From: Thalassococcus profundi
Lineage (GTDB): Bacteria; Pseudomonadota; Alphaproteobacteria; Rhodobacterales; Rhodobacteraceae
Assembly (NCBI RefSeq): GCF_003344785.1
Contig: NZ_QPMK01000006.1
Location: 1-64,000 of the forward strand
Direction of reading: 5' to 3'
DNA length: 64,000 bases
The notes below the pieces were generated by a model that saw only the letters and a program-made list of their open reading frames with translations, ran no database searches and had not been told where the DNA came from. The translations under genes and the position numbers were made by a program. Shown one piece after another: positions 18,359 through 28,019 of the stretch; the stretch's first letter is position 1, and each line of letters begins with the position of its first letter.

Positions 18359-18387
18359 TTGCATCGGCAGGGTTGCGAGCGCATATC
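18359..18387 (+). promoter_or_regulatory. Promoter candidate for the HtrA-type protease gene
   Basis: TTGCAT at 18359-18364 and CATATC at 18382-18387, 17 bases apart, just after the rplQ terminator and 26 bp before the GTG start. No sigma-E/RpoH-type sequence was recognised. Confidence 0.5.
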
Positions 18388-18413
18388 TGCGACGGCTGGA
18401 ACGGAGGGGCAAC

Positions 18414-19787
<1,374 letters not shown>

Positions 19788-19791
19788 CCGC

Positions 19792-21099
19792 TTGGCCGAT
19801 CTCTTCGAAACCGGTGCCGATACGGCAAAGGCGGCAACGGGGCCACGGCCGCTGGCGGACCGCCTGCGGCCCAAGACGCTGTCCGAGGTGATCGGGCAGG
19901 AGCAGGTTCTTGGCCCCGACGCGCCGCTGGGCACGATGCTGGCGGCGGGCACGCTGGGGTCGCTGATCTTCTGGGGGCCGCCGGGCGTCGGCAAGACCAC
20001 CATCGCGCGGCTGTTGGCGGATGAGACCGACCTGCATTTCGTGCAGATCAGCGCGATCTTCACCGGCGTGCCGGACCTGCGCAAGGTCTTCGACGCGGCC
20101 AAGCACCGGCGCGCGAACGGCCAGGGCACGCTGCTTTTCGTCGACGAGATCCACCGCTTCAACAAGGCGCAGCAGGACGGGTTCCTGCCGCATATGGAGG
20201 ACGGCACGATCCTTCTTGTGGGTGCGACGACCGAAAACCCCAGCTTCGAGCTCAACGCCGCCGTGCTCAGCCGGTCGCAGGTGCTGGTGCTGGAACGGCT
20301 GGACCTCGCCGATCTCGAACGGCTGGCGCAGCGGGCCGAGAAAGAGCTGGACCGCGCCCTGCCGCTCACCGGTCCGGCCCGCGAGGCGCTGCTCGAGATG
20401 GCCGATGGCGACGGGCGGGCGCTGCTCAACCTCGTGGAACAGGTCATGTCCTGGAGCGCGCCGGACAAGCTCGACATCGACGCGTTGCGCACCCGGCTGA
20501 TGAAGCGGGCGGCGAATTACGACAAGTCCGGCGACGGGCATTACAACCTCATCTCGGCGCTGCACAAATCGGTGCGCGGGTCGGATCCGGACGCGGCGCT
20601 CTACTGGTTCGCGCGGATGCTGGAGGGCGGCGAGGACCCGCGGTTCCTCGGGCGCCGCCTCACGCGCATGGCGGTCGAGGACATCGGACTGGCCGATCCG
20701 CAGGCGCAGGCGGTCTGCCTTCAAAGCTGGGAAACCTACGAGCGGCTGGGCAGCCCCGAGGGCGAACTGGCGCTGGCGCAGGCGGTGATCTACCTCGCCC
20801 TCGCGCCCAAGTCGAACGCGGCCTACGTCGCCTACAAGGCCGCGCGCAAATCGGCCAAGGCCACCGGATCGGTGCCGCCGCCCAAGCATATCCTCAACGC
20901 GCCGACATCGATGATGAAGGAGCAGGGCTACGGCAAGGGCTATGCCTACGATCACGACGCGGAGGACGGGTTTTCGGGCCAGGACTACTTTCCCGAAACG
21001 CTGGAGCGCACGGCCTTCTATGCGCCGGTCGAGCGGGGCTTCGAGAGGGATCTGAAGAAGCGGGTGGAGTATTTCGCCAAGCTGCGGAGCAAGCGGTAA
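19792..21099 (+). CDS. rarA: Replication-associated recombination protein RarA (MgsA), AAA+ ATPase
   Basis: Clamp-loader-like ATPase acting at stalled replication forks. Walker A is GPPGVGKTT, Walker B LLFVDEIHRFNKAQQD, sensor 1 GATTENPSFELN; the MgsA C-terminal tetramerisation region includes HYNLISALHKSVRGSDPDAALYW. Start taken as TTG giving MADLFETG, which matches how related proteins begin, four bases after the protease stop. An ATG ten codons upstream (19762) overlaps the protease gene and is the alternative. Neither start has a strong ribosome site. About 435 residues. Confidence 0.9.
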   Translation: MADLFETGADTAKAATGPRPLADRLRPKTLSEVIGQEQVLGPDAPLGTMLAAGTLGSLIFWGPPGVGKTTIARLLADETDLHFVQISAIFTGVPDLRKVFDAAKHRRANGQGTLLFVDEIHRFNKAQQDGFLPHMEDGTILLVGATTENPSFELNAAVLSRSQVLVLERLDLADLERLAQRAEKELDRALPLTGPAREALLEMADGDGRALLNLVEQVMSWSAPDKLDIDALRTRLMKRAANYDKSGDGHYNLISALHKSVRGSDPDAALYWFARMLEGGEDPRFLGRRLTRMAVEDIGLADPQAQAVCLQSWETYERLGSPEGELALAQAVIYLALAPKSNAAYVAYKAARKSAKATGSVPPPKHILNAPTSMMKEQGYGKGYAYDHDAEDGFSGQDYFPETLERTAFYAPVERGFERDLKKRVEYFAKLRSKR

Positions 21100-21118
21100 G
21101 GGCGGGGTAAGGCGCGGC

Positions 21119-21135
21119 GGCGGCCAAAGGCCGCC
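21119..21135. terminator. Small hairpin between convergent rarA and multicopper oxidase genes
   Basis: GGCGGCC-AAA-GGCCGCC, a 7-bp perfect stem. No T-run on either strand, so only a weak candidate for a shared terminator. Confidence 0.35.
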
Positions 21136-21159
21136 TAGATCCCGCGCCGGGCGCTGCTC

Positions 21160-22542
21160 TTACGTCACCCGCACGAACGTCCCCATCCCTGCCGCGTGAT
21201 GCGACAGCATGTGGCAATGCAGCAGCCAGTCGCCGGGGTTGTGCGCGGTAAAGGCGATCTCGCGCGTTTCTCCGGGCGCCATCAGCAGCGTGTCGCGCAG
21301 GGGGCCAAGGCTGCCGTCGGCGCGGACTTCGCTGAAATGCATCCCGTGCAGGTGCATCGCGTGGGCAAAGGCCGTGTCGTTGGCCATGCCGATGCGCACC
21401 GTTTCTCCCAAGGCGGCCTCGATCAGCGGCGTCACGGTGCGGCCCACGACACCGTTCAGCGCCCAGAACATGCCCGCCTCGGCCAGGCTGCGGCCGTCGC
21501 GCCGCTCGCCGTTGAACATGGCACCCGACAGGCCGCGCATGGCCCCGCCCTCCATCAGGAGCGTGGCGGTGCGTGCGCCCGCGAGCGTGATCGGAAAATC
21601 CGGATTCGGGGGCAGGGCGCTGACCGGAGCACGTGCCGCGGCGGTGCCCGCAGAGACCGGAAAGGTCGCCTGCGCATAGCCGCCGTCGCGGTCATAATGG
21701 ATCACGAAGGCATCTTCGCCGTTCCCGGCGATCACATCGGCGATGAGGTCGATGCGCTGCGCGGGTGCCAGCACCAGACGCTCCGCCGCGGGCTCGGGCG
21801 CCGCCAGAGGCATGCCATCGAGCGCCACGACCATGGCGTCGAGGCCCTGCAGACCCAGTTCGAAGATCCGGGCATTGGCAGCATTGATCAACCGCAGGCG
21901 CAGCCGGTCGCCCTGTCTCACCTCCCGCGAAAATGCGGTCTGGCCATTGGTCAGAACCACGTTGCCGATCCGCCCGGCGTGGGAGCGGTCGAAGCCGGAG
22001 TCGAACGGCTCCGCGACTTCACCGCCCTGATCGAGGCGGATGTCGTCGAGCAGCAGCACGATATCCGCATCCACCTCGGGTGCGTCGGGTTCCTCGACGA
22101 TCAGCGGGCCGTACAGACCGCGCTCCACCTGTTCCACCGACTGTGCATGGCTGTGGTACCAGTAGGTGCCGGCGTCGGGCAGGGCGAAGTCGTAAGCAAA
22201 GGTTTCGCCCGGCGCGATCGGCGGCTGGGTCAGTCCGGGCACCCCGTCCATGGCGTTGTCGATGCGGATGCCGTGCCAATGCACCGAGGTCGGCTGGGGA
22301 ATGTCGTTCACCACATCCAACCGAAGCCTGTCGCCCTGCATGAACCGCAGCTCAGGCCCGGGCAAGGATCCGTCGAAGGTCCAGAGCGCGGTTTCCGGAT
22401 AGCCCGGCGGCGCGATCTGCGCCCGCGACGCGGCGGCCCGCAGGACACGCGGCGCGTCATCCTGCGCCAAGCCGGCGCGCGGTGCCAGAACCGCGGCGGA
22501 GGCGGCGGTGGCGCGGGTCAGGAAACGGCGTCTGGTCAGCAT
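21160..22542 (-). CDS. Tat-exported multicopper oxidase (laccase/CueO/SufI-like)
   Basis: Oxidises phenols or Cu(I) with reduction of O2 to water in the periplasm; the true substrate is unknown. 460 residues. A twin-arginine signal (MLTRRRFLTRATAASAAVLAPRAGLA) opens the protein. Three cupredoxin domains follow with all copper motifs: HWHG and YWYHSH in the first domain, HAMHLHGMHF and HCHMLSHHAAGM at the end, the latter supplying type 1 and type 3 ligands. Start chosen at the Tat signal with GAGGAGAGC upstream. Convergent to rarA, divergent from crcB. No copper-resistance genes are seen nearby. Confidence 0.9.
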   Translation of the reverse strand: MLTRRRFLTRATAASAAVLAPRAGLAQDDAPRVLRAAASRAQIAPPGYPETALWTFDGSLPGPELRFMQGDRLRLDVVNDIPQPTSVHWHGIRIDNAMDGVPGLTQPPIAPGETFAYDFALPDAGTYWYHSHAQSVEQVERGLYGPLIVEEPDAPEVDADIVLLLDDIRLDQGGEVAEPFDSGFDRSHAGRIGNVVLTNGQTAFSREVRQGDRLRLRLINAANARIFELGLQGLDAMVVALDGMPLAAPEPAAERLVLAPAQRIDLIADVIAGNGEDAFVIHYDRDGGYAQATFPVSAGTAAARAPVSALPPNPDFPITLAGARTATLLMEGGAMRGLSGAMFNGERRDGRSLAEAGMFWALNGVVGRTVTPLIEAALGETVRIGMANDTAFAHAMHLHGMHFSEVRADGSLGPLRDTLLMAPGETREIAFTAHNPGDWLLHCHMLSHHAAGMGTFVRVT

Positions 22543-22569
22543 CGCGGCGCTCTCCTCGGGGCTGGCGCA

Positions 22570-22597
22570 ATGATAGCCCGACGCAACGGCGCTGCAA
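22570..22597 (-). promoter_or_regulatory. Promoter candidate for the multicopper oxidase gene (TTGCAG-16-TATCAT)
   Basis: Read on the minus strand, TTGCAG (22592-22597) and TATCAT (22570-22575) are 16 bases apart, 28 bp before the start codon. No CueR-type palindrome was recognised. Confidence 0.5.
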
Positions 22598-22651
22598 TGG
22601 AGGCGTGCAGGCTTGCTTGACATCGCACCGGAGCCGCGCGACAGACCGGGC

Positions 22652-23029
22652 ATGATCGGCCATCTTCCATACGTCGCCCTGGGCGGCGCCATCGGCGCAA
22701 GCCTGCGGTTCCTCGTGGGCCATGCCGTGCTGAAACTCGCAGGCCCCGGCTTTCCGCTGGCGACGCTGGGGGTGAACATCCTCGGGTCGTTCCTGATGGG
22801 GGTCTTCGTCGCGGTCGCGGCGCAAAAGGGCGGGACGGCCCTGTCGCCTTTTCTGCTGACAGGGGTTCTGGGCGGTTTCACGACCTTTTCGGCGTTTTCG
22901 CTCGAGGCGGTGATGCTCTTCGAACGCGGCGCCAGCGGGCAGGCGGCCGCCTATGTGGCGGCCTCGGTACTGGGCGCCATCGCGGCGCTGGTGGCGGGGC
23001 TCTGGCTGGCGCGGGGGATCTTTGCATGA
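22652..23029 (+). CDS. crcB: Fluoride ion channel CrcB (Fluc)
   Basis: Small membrane channel exporting fluoride as a dual-topology dimer. 125 residues, four hydrophobic helices. Signature segments are GGAIGASLRFLVG near the start, TLGVNILGSFLMGV, and GVLGGFTTFSAFSLE, which carries the phenylalanine/threonine track of the pore. The next gene starts within its stop codon (ATGA). No fluoride riboswitch was recognised in the short leader. Confidence 0.93.
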   Translation: MIGHLPYVALGGAIGASLRFLVGHAVLKLAGPGFPLATLGVNILGSFLMGVFVAVAAQKGGTALSPFLLTGVLGGFTTFSAFSLEAVMLFERGASGQAAAYVAASVLGAIAALVAGLWLARGIFA

Positions 23030-24066
23030 GTGGCGTTCAGACCCTGACGGTGGCCGAGGGTGATGGCGACCAGCGGCTGGACCGCTGGCTGAAACGGCAG
23101 TTTCCGCACTTGGCGCAGGGCCGGATCGAAAAGATGTGCCGCAAGGGCGAGCTGCGCGTCGACGGCGGACGGGTCAAGGCCAACACCCGGCTCGAGGTCG
23201 GGCAAAGCGTGCGCATCCCGCCGCTGCCCGCGCCCGGAGAGGTCACCTCCGGCCCCAAGACCGAGGTGACCGCCGCGGATGCCCGGATGATCCGCGACTG
23301 TGTGATTTACAAGGACGACCACATCATCGCGCTCAACAAGCCGCCGGGCCTGCCGACCCAGGGCGGCAGCAAGCAGACCCGGCACGTGGACGGGCTGGCC
23401 GAGGCGCTGAAATTCGACCTCGACGAAAAGCCGCGGCTGGTGCACCGGCTCGACAAGGACACCTCGGGCGTCCTGCTGCTGGCGCGCACGCGCCAGGCGG
23501 CGAGCGCGCTCACCGCGTCGATGCGTCACAAGGAGACGCGCAAGATCTACTGGGCGCTGGTGGCCGGCGTGCCAACGCCCTACCTGGGCGAAATCAAGTA
23601 CGCGCTGGTCAAGGCGCCGGGTCACGGCAAGGGCGGCGAAGGCGAAAAGATGATCGCCCTGCACCCGCGCGAGGTCGACACGGTGCCCGGCGCCAAGCGC
23701 GCTCATACGCTTTACGCCACGCTCTACCGCATCGCCGGGCGCGCGTCCTGGGTGGCGATGGAGCCGCTGACCGGCCGCACCCACCAGCTGCGCGCGCATA
23801 TGGCCGAGATCGGGCATCCGATCATCGGCGACGGAAAATACGGCGGGTCGGGGCAGGAGAACCTCGGCGACGGCTGGGGCGCGCAGCTGGGCGGCATCAT
23901 CTCGAAAAAGCTGCACCTGCACGCGCGGATGCTGCGGTTCGAACATCCCGAGACAAAGCGCGACGTGACAATCACCGCCGAGATGCCCGAGCACATGAAA
24001 CACAGTTGGGACACTTTCGGCTGGACCGAGGATCTGGCCGCCGAAGACCCGTTCGAGGCGCTGTGA
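23026..24066 (+). CDS. RluA-family pseudouridine synthase (RluC/RluD-like)
   Basis: Converts uridines to pseudouridines in 23S rRNA. 346 residues. An S4 RNA-binding domain (about 15-80) precedes the catalytic domain with the HRLDKDTSGVLLLAR motif (about 144-158), whose aspartate is the nucleophile. GRTHQLRAHMAEIGHPIIGD is the second family block. RluC and RluD cannot be told apart by eye here; the size and domain order fit RluC. It overlaps crcB and the HAD gene by a few bases, so four genes to ATP12 are coupled. Confidence 0.93.
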   Translation: MSGVQTLTVAEGDGDQRLDRWLKRQFPHLAQGRIEKMCRKGELRVDGGRVKANTRLEVGQSVRIPPLPAPGEVTSGPKTEVTAADARMIRDCVIYKDDHIIALNKPPGLPTQGGSKQTRHVDGLAEALKFDLDEKPRLVHRLDKDTSGVLLLARTRQAASALTASMRHKETRKIYWALVAGVPTPYLGEIKYALVKAPGHGKGGEGEKMIALHPREVDTVPGAKRAHTLYATLYRIAGRASWVAMEPLTGRTHQLRAHMAEIGHPIIGDGKYGGSGQENLGDGWGAQLGGIISKKLHLHARMLRFEHPETKRDVTITAEMPEHMKHSWDTFGWTEDLAAEDPFEAL

Positions 24067-24749
24067 TGGCGGGTGACCTGCGGCTGGTGGTTTTCGACGT
24101 CGATGGCACGCTCGTGGACAGCCAGGGCGACATCCTCGCCGCAATGCAGGCCGCGTTCGACGGCGCGGGGCGTCCCGTGCCGCCCCGCGAAGAGGTTCTG
24201 GGGATCGTCGGACTGTCGCTGCCCGAAGCCATGAGCCAACTGGTGCCGGGGATCACGACCGACGCCCGCCGCGCCATGGTCGCCGCCTACAAGGCAGCTT
24301 ACATGAAGCTTCGCGCGCAAGGCGGGGTCGAGCTGTCCTCGCCGCTCTACCCGCATGTGCGCGGGGTGCTCGAGGATTTGCACGCGGTGCCGGAAACGAT
24401 CCTGGGCGTCGCCACCGGCAAGTCGCGCCGGGGGCTGGACAAGCTGCTGGACGGGCACGGGCTGCGCCGCCTGTTCGACACGCAGCACTGCGCCGACGAC
24501 CATCCGTCGAAGCCGCATCCGGCGATGCTGCGCGCGGCGCTGGCGGACACCGGCGTGGCGCCGCACCGCGCCGTCATGGTGGGCGACACCAGCTACGACA
24601 TGGAAATGGCGCAGGCGGCGGGGATGCTGGCGATCGGCGTCACCTGGGGCTATCACACCGCCGACCGGCTGGGGGCTGCGCATATCGTGATCGACGACAT
24701 CCGTCTGCTGCCCGGCCTTCTGGACCAGATATGGGAGCAAAGCGCATGA
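24066..24749 (+). CDS. HAD-superfamily hydrolase (phosphoglycolate-phosphatase-like)
   Basis: 227 residues, HAD subfamily IA. Motif I is FDVDGTLVDSQ, motif II lies near ATGKSRRG, motif III is KPHPAM and motif IV is VGDTSYDMEMA. The substrate is unknown. It starts on the last base of the pseudouridine synthase stop (TGATG) and ends by ATGA overlap with the ATP12 gene. In related genomes these genes also travel together, to my knowledge. Confidence 0.9.
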   Translation: MAGDLRLVVFDVDGTLVDSQGDILAAMQAAFDGAGRPVPPREEVLGIVGLSLPEAMSQLVPGITTDARRAMVAAYKAAYMKLRAQGGVELSSPLYPHVRGVLEDLHAVPETILGVATGKSRRGLDKLLDGHGLRRLFDTQHCADDHPSKPHPAMLRAALADTGVAPHRAVMVGDTSYDMEMAQAAGMLAIGVTWGYHTADRLGAAHIVIDDIRLLPGLLDQIWEQSA

Positions 24750-25456
24750 GCGAATGGGCACCGAAACGGTTCTGGACCAAGGCCGAGGTCACCGAGGTTC
24801 CCGGCGGGCACAGCGTAGAACTGGATGGCCGCCCGGTGCGCACGCCGGCCAAGGCCGCGCTGGTCCTGCCGAGCCGCGACATGGCCGCGGCGGTGGCCGA
24901 GGAATGGCAGGCGCAGGGTGACAAGATCGACCCGATGACCATGCCGGTCACCCGTTCGGCCAATGCCGCCATCGACAAGGTGGCGCATCAGCATGCCGAG
25001 GTGGCGGACATGCTGGCGGATTACGGCGACAGCGACCTGCTGTGCTACCGCGCCGAAAGCCCGCAGGAGCTGGTCGAACGCGAGGCCGCGGCCTGGGATC
25101 CCTATCTCGACTGGGCGGCCGAGACCCTTGGTGCACGGCTGGAGCCGCGGCAGGGGCTGATGCACCAGCCGCAGGACGCCGAGGCGATGGCGCGGCTGCG
25201 CGCGCCGGTGCATGCGATGAGCGATTTCGAACTGGCAGCCTTTCACGATCTGGTATCTCTGACTGGATCCCTGGTGCTGGGCTTTGCCGCCACGCATCGC
25301 GCCCGTGATCCCGAAGAGATCTGGCAGGCTTCGCGGGTCGACGAGCTTTGGCAAGAGGAACTCTGGGGCGAGGACGAAGAGGCCACGGCTCTCGCCAAAC
25401 GAAAGCGGGACGCCTTTCTACATGCTTGCCGGTTCCATTCTTTGGCGAGAAGCTGA
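24746..25456 (+). CDS. ATP12-family F1-ATPase assembly chaperone
   Basis: ATP12 binds the F1 alpha subunit during ATP synthase assembly and is restricted to mitochondria and alphaproteobacteria, so it is also a lineage marker. 236 residues. RFWTKAEVTEVPGGHSVELDGRPVRTPAKAALVLPS is the N-terminal domain; LVEREAAAWDPYLDWA and AFHDLVSLTGSLVLGFA mark the helical C-terminal part. It overlaps the HAD stop by four bases. Confidence 0.92.
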   Translation: MSEWAPKRFWTKAEVTEVPGGHSVELDGRPVRTPAKAALVLPSRDMAAAVAEEWQAQGDKIDPMTMPVTRSANAAIDKVAHQHAEVADMLADYGDSDLLCYRAESPQELVEREAAAWDPYLDWAAETLGARLEPRQGLMHQPQDAEAMARLRAPVHAMSDFELAAFHDLVSLTGSLVLGFAATHRARDPEEIWQASRVDELWQEELWGEDEEATALAKRKRDAFLHACRFHSLARS

Positions 25457-25660
25457 GACATCCCACCGCGTCGGCGCTCAACTCTGCGCCAAGTGCGTTG
25501 AAACCGGGCAGATAACCGGCCAATCGGCTTGACCTTTGAAACTGAATCCGCCCAAACTTCGGGGCACAAAGGGGGTCCACTCCCTACTTTGGTATATACG
25601 GCCCAATGTGGCCATCTGAACCGTCTTCGTAAGGGGATGGGCAAACAGGAAGAGGTTAAC
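25457..25660 (+). promoter_or_regulatory. Leader of the amino-acid transporter operon
   Basis: Non-coding. TATACG at 25595-25600 equals the -10 seen before rpmC and rplO, but no matching -35 stands 17 bases upstream, which would fit an activator-dependent promoter. An AGGAAGAGG ribosome site precedes aapJ. Confidence 0.35.
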
Positions 25661-26677
25661 ATGAAAAAAACCGCAATCTTTGGCGCACTGACCGTGGCTG
25701 GACTTGCCGCCGGGGCTGCTGGCGCTGCAACGCTTGACGATGTCAAGGCGCGCGGCGTGCTCAACTGCGGCGTGACCACCGGTCTGGTCGGCTTTGCGGC
25801 TCCGGATGCGAACGGCGAATGGAACGGGTTCGACGTCGGCGTCTGCCGCGCCGTGGCCGCCGCCGTGCTCGGGGATCCGACCGCCGTGGAATTCGTTCCC
25901 ACCACCGGCAAGACGCGCTTCACCGCGCTGTCGTCGGGCGAGATCGACCTGCTGGCACGCAACACCACCTGGACCTTCAGCCGTGACGTCGACCTCAAGT
26001 TCGAATTCGTCGGCGTGAACTACTACGATGGTCAGGGCTTCATGGTGCCCAAGGCGCTGGGCGTGAGCTCGGCCAAGGAACTGTCGGGCGCCACCGTCTG
26101 CATCCAGACCGGCACCACGACCGAGCTGAACCTGGCGGACTACTTCCGCAAGAACAACATGGATTATCAGCCGGTTCCGATCGAAACCAACGCCGAGGCG
26201 CAGCAGCAGTACCTGGCCGGTGCCTGCGACGTCTACACCACCGACGCGTCCGGCCTCGCCGCGACCCGCGCGGCATTCGAGAACCCGGGCGATCACGTCG
26301 TCCTGCCCGAGATCATCTCGAAAGAGCCGCTGGGCCCGCTCGTGCGCCACGGCGACAACGACTGGGGTGACATCGCGCGCTGGACGCTGAACGCGCTGAT
26401 CGCGGCCGAAGAATACGGCATCACCTCGGCCAATGCCGAAGAGATGGCGCAAGGCACCGACAGCCCGGAAATCAACCGGATCCTCGGCACCGAGGGCAAC
26501 CTGGGCGAGATGCTGGGCCTCGACGCAGACTGGGCCAAGCGCGCGATCCTCGCGGGCGGCAACTACGGCGAACTGTTCGAAAAGAACATCGGTGAGAACA
26601 CGCCGATCGGCCTGTCGCGCGGCCTGAACGCGCAGTGGACCGATGGCGGCCTGCTCTACAGCCCGCCGTTCCGCTAA
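25661..26677 (+). CDS. aapJ: Amino-acid ABC transporter, periplasmic binding protein (AapJ/BztA)
   Basis: Captures glutamate, glutamine, aspartate, asparagine or a broader set of L-amino acids for the transporter encoded downstream. 338 residues. A signal peptide (MKKTAIFGALTVAGLAAGAAGA) is cleaved before ATLDDVKARGVLNCGV. The solute-binding family 3 fold is recognised from GEIDLLARNTTWTFSRD and GEYGELFEKN-like text near the end. Start set at MKKTA after AGGAAGAGG; the frame is open further up without likeness. A 126-bp spacer before aapQ, with an interrupted inverted repeat, may adjust the stoichiometry. Confidence 0.94.
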   Translation: MKKTAIFGALTVAGLAAGAAGAATLDDVKARGVLNCGVTTGLVGFAAPDANGEWNGFDVGVCRAVAAAVLGDPTAVEFVPTTGKTRFTALSSGEIDLLARNTTWTFSRDVDLKFEFVGVNYYDGQGFMVPKALGVSSAKELSGATVCIQTGTTTELNLADYFRKNNMDYQPVPIETNAEAQQQYLAGACDVYTTDASGLAATRAAFENPGDHVVLPEIISKEPLGPLVRHGDNDWGDIARWTLNALIAAEEYGITSANAEEMAQGTDSPEINRILGTEGNLGEMLGLDADWAKRAILAGGNYGELFEKNIGENTPIGLSRGLNAQWTDGGLLYSPPFR

Positions 26678-26803
26678 AAAAATCCGGGGGCGCAGGACCA
26701 TCCTGCGCCCCTTTCCCCGACCGGGGACACCAAGACATCCGGGCCAGTCAGAACGGGAGCAACCCGTCGGCTCAATCGCCCGGAGTGCAACAGGGATAAC
26801 ACC

Positions 26804-28018
26804 ATGACAACACTCAGCGACCCGCCGCGCGAGTCGTTTCGGCTGTCGATGCTGATCAACGACACCCGTTACCGCGCTTACACCTTCCAATTCATCGCTC
26901 TGATGCTGGTCCTGGCCCTGTTCGCCTATCTCGGCTCGAACCTCGTGGCCAACCTGCGGGCCGCCGGTCTGAACATCAGCTACGAATTCCTGGGAGAGTC
27001 GTCGAACTACGACATCAACCAGACCCTCATCGACTACACCAGCCAGTCCAGCCATCTGCGCGCCTCCATCGTGGGCGTGCTGAATACGCTTCTGGTGGCA
27101 TTCCTGGCCTGCGTGACCGCAACGATCATCGGCGTCATCGCGGGTGTGGCGCGGCTGTCGCCGAACTGGCTCGTGCGCAAGCTCATGGCCGGTTACGTGG
27201 AGGCCTTTCGCAACGTGCCGGTGCTGATCTGGATCATCATCATCTTCACGATCATGACCGCCGTGCTGCCCGCGCCGAGCGCGTTCCGCGGCGAAGACCC
27301 GGACGCCAGCATGCTCTTCGGCGCCGTGGCCTTCACCAACCGCGGTCTTTATCTGCCCGCGCCGATCTGGGGACCGGGATCGTTGGTGGTGGTCCTGGTC
27401 TTCATCGCCTCGATCGTCGGCGTTTTCGCCTACCGCCGCTACGCGACCAAGCTGCTCTATGACACTGGCAAACTGCTGCCCATGGGCTGGCCGTCGCTGG
27501 CGATCTTTATCCTGCCGACGCTGCTGGTTTACTTCCTGCTGGGCCGTCCGATCACGCTGGAGTATCCCGAACTCGCCGGCTTCAACTTCCAGGGCGGCAC
27601 GCAGATCCTGGGGTCGCTGATCGCGCTCTGGTGGGCGCTGGCGATCTACACCGGCGCCTTCATCGCCGAGAACGTCCGCGCCGGCATCCAGGCCGTGAGC
27701 AAGGGTCAGACCGAAGCCGCGGCATCGCTGGGCCTGCGGCCAAAACGGATCATGAACCTCGTGGTTCTGCCGCAGGCGCTGCGGGTGATCATCCCGCCGC
27801 TGATCTCGAACTACCTCAACATCACCAAGAACTCGTCGCTCGCCATTGCCGTGGGCTACATGGACGTGACCGGCACGCTGGGCGGTATCACGCTGAACCA
27901 GACCGGCCGGGCGATCGAGGCCATCCTGCTGCTGATGCTGTTCTACCTGCTCATCAGCCTTGCGATCTCCGCGCTGATGAACGTCTACAACAACGCCATG
28001 CGGCTGAAGGAGCGGTAA
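26804..28018 (+). CDS. aapQ: Amino-acid ABC transporter permease 1 (AapQ/BztB)
   Basis: Inner-membrane permease of the polar amino-acid (HisMQ-like) type. 404 residues with about eight hydrophobic helices. The EAA loop reads AIQAVSKGQTEAAASLGLRPKRIMNLVVLPQALRV (about 300-335). The long periplasmic insertion between the first helices is typical of Aap/Bzt permeases and absent from short HisM-type ones. The stop lies one base before aapM. Confidence 0.94.
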   Translation: MTTLSDPPRESFRLSMLINDTRYRAYTFQFIALMLVLALFAYLGSNLVANLRAAGLNISYEFLGESSNYDINQTLIDYTSQSSHLRASIVGVLNTLLVAFLACVTATIIGVIAGVARLSPNWLVRKLMAGYVEAFRNVPVLIWIIIIFTIMTAVLPAPSAFRGEDPDASMLFGAVAFTNRGLYLPAPIWGPGSLVVVLVFIASIVGVFAYRRYATKLLYDTGKLLPMGWPSLAIFILPTLLVYFLLGRPITLEYPELAGFNFQGGTQILGSLIALWWALAIYTGAFIAENVRAGIQAVSKGQTEAAASLGLRPKRIMNLVVLPQALRVIIPPLISNYLNITKNSSLAIAVGYMDVTGTLGGITLNQTGRAIEAILLLMLFYLLISLAISALMNVYNNAMRLKER

Positions 28019-28019
28019 G

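Noticed and set aside
22543-22881. N-terminal extension of the multicopper oxidase by about 113 codons
   Set aside because: It would hide the Tat signal inside the protein and overlap crcB; a good ribosome site stands before the Tat methionine.
23136-24065. Long upstream extension of the HAD phosphatase frame
   Set aside because: It is the second frame of the pseudouridine synthase gene; the HAD motif starts nine residues after the ATG at 24066.
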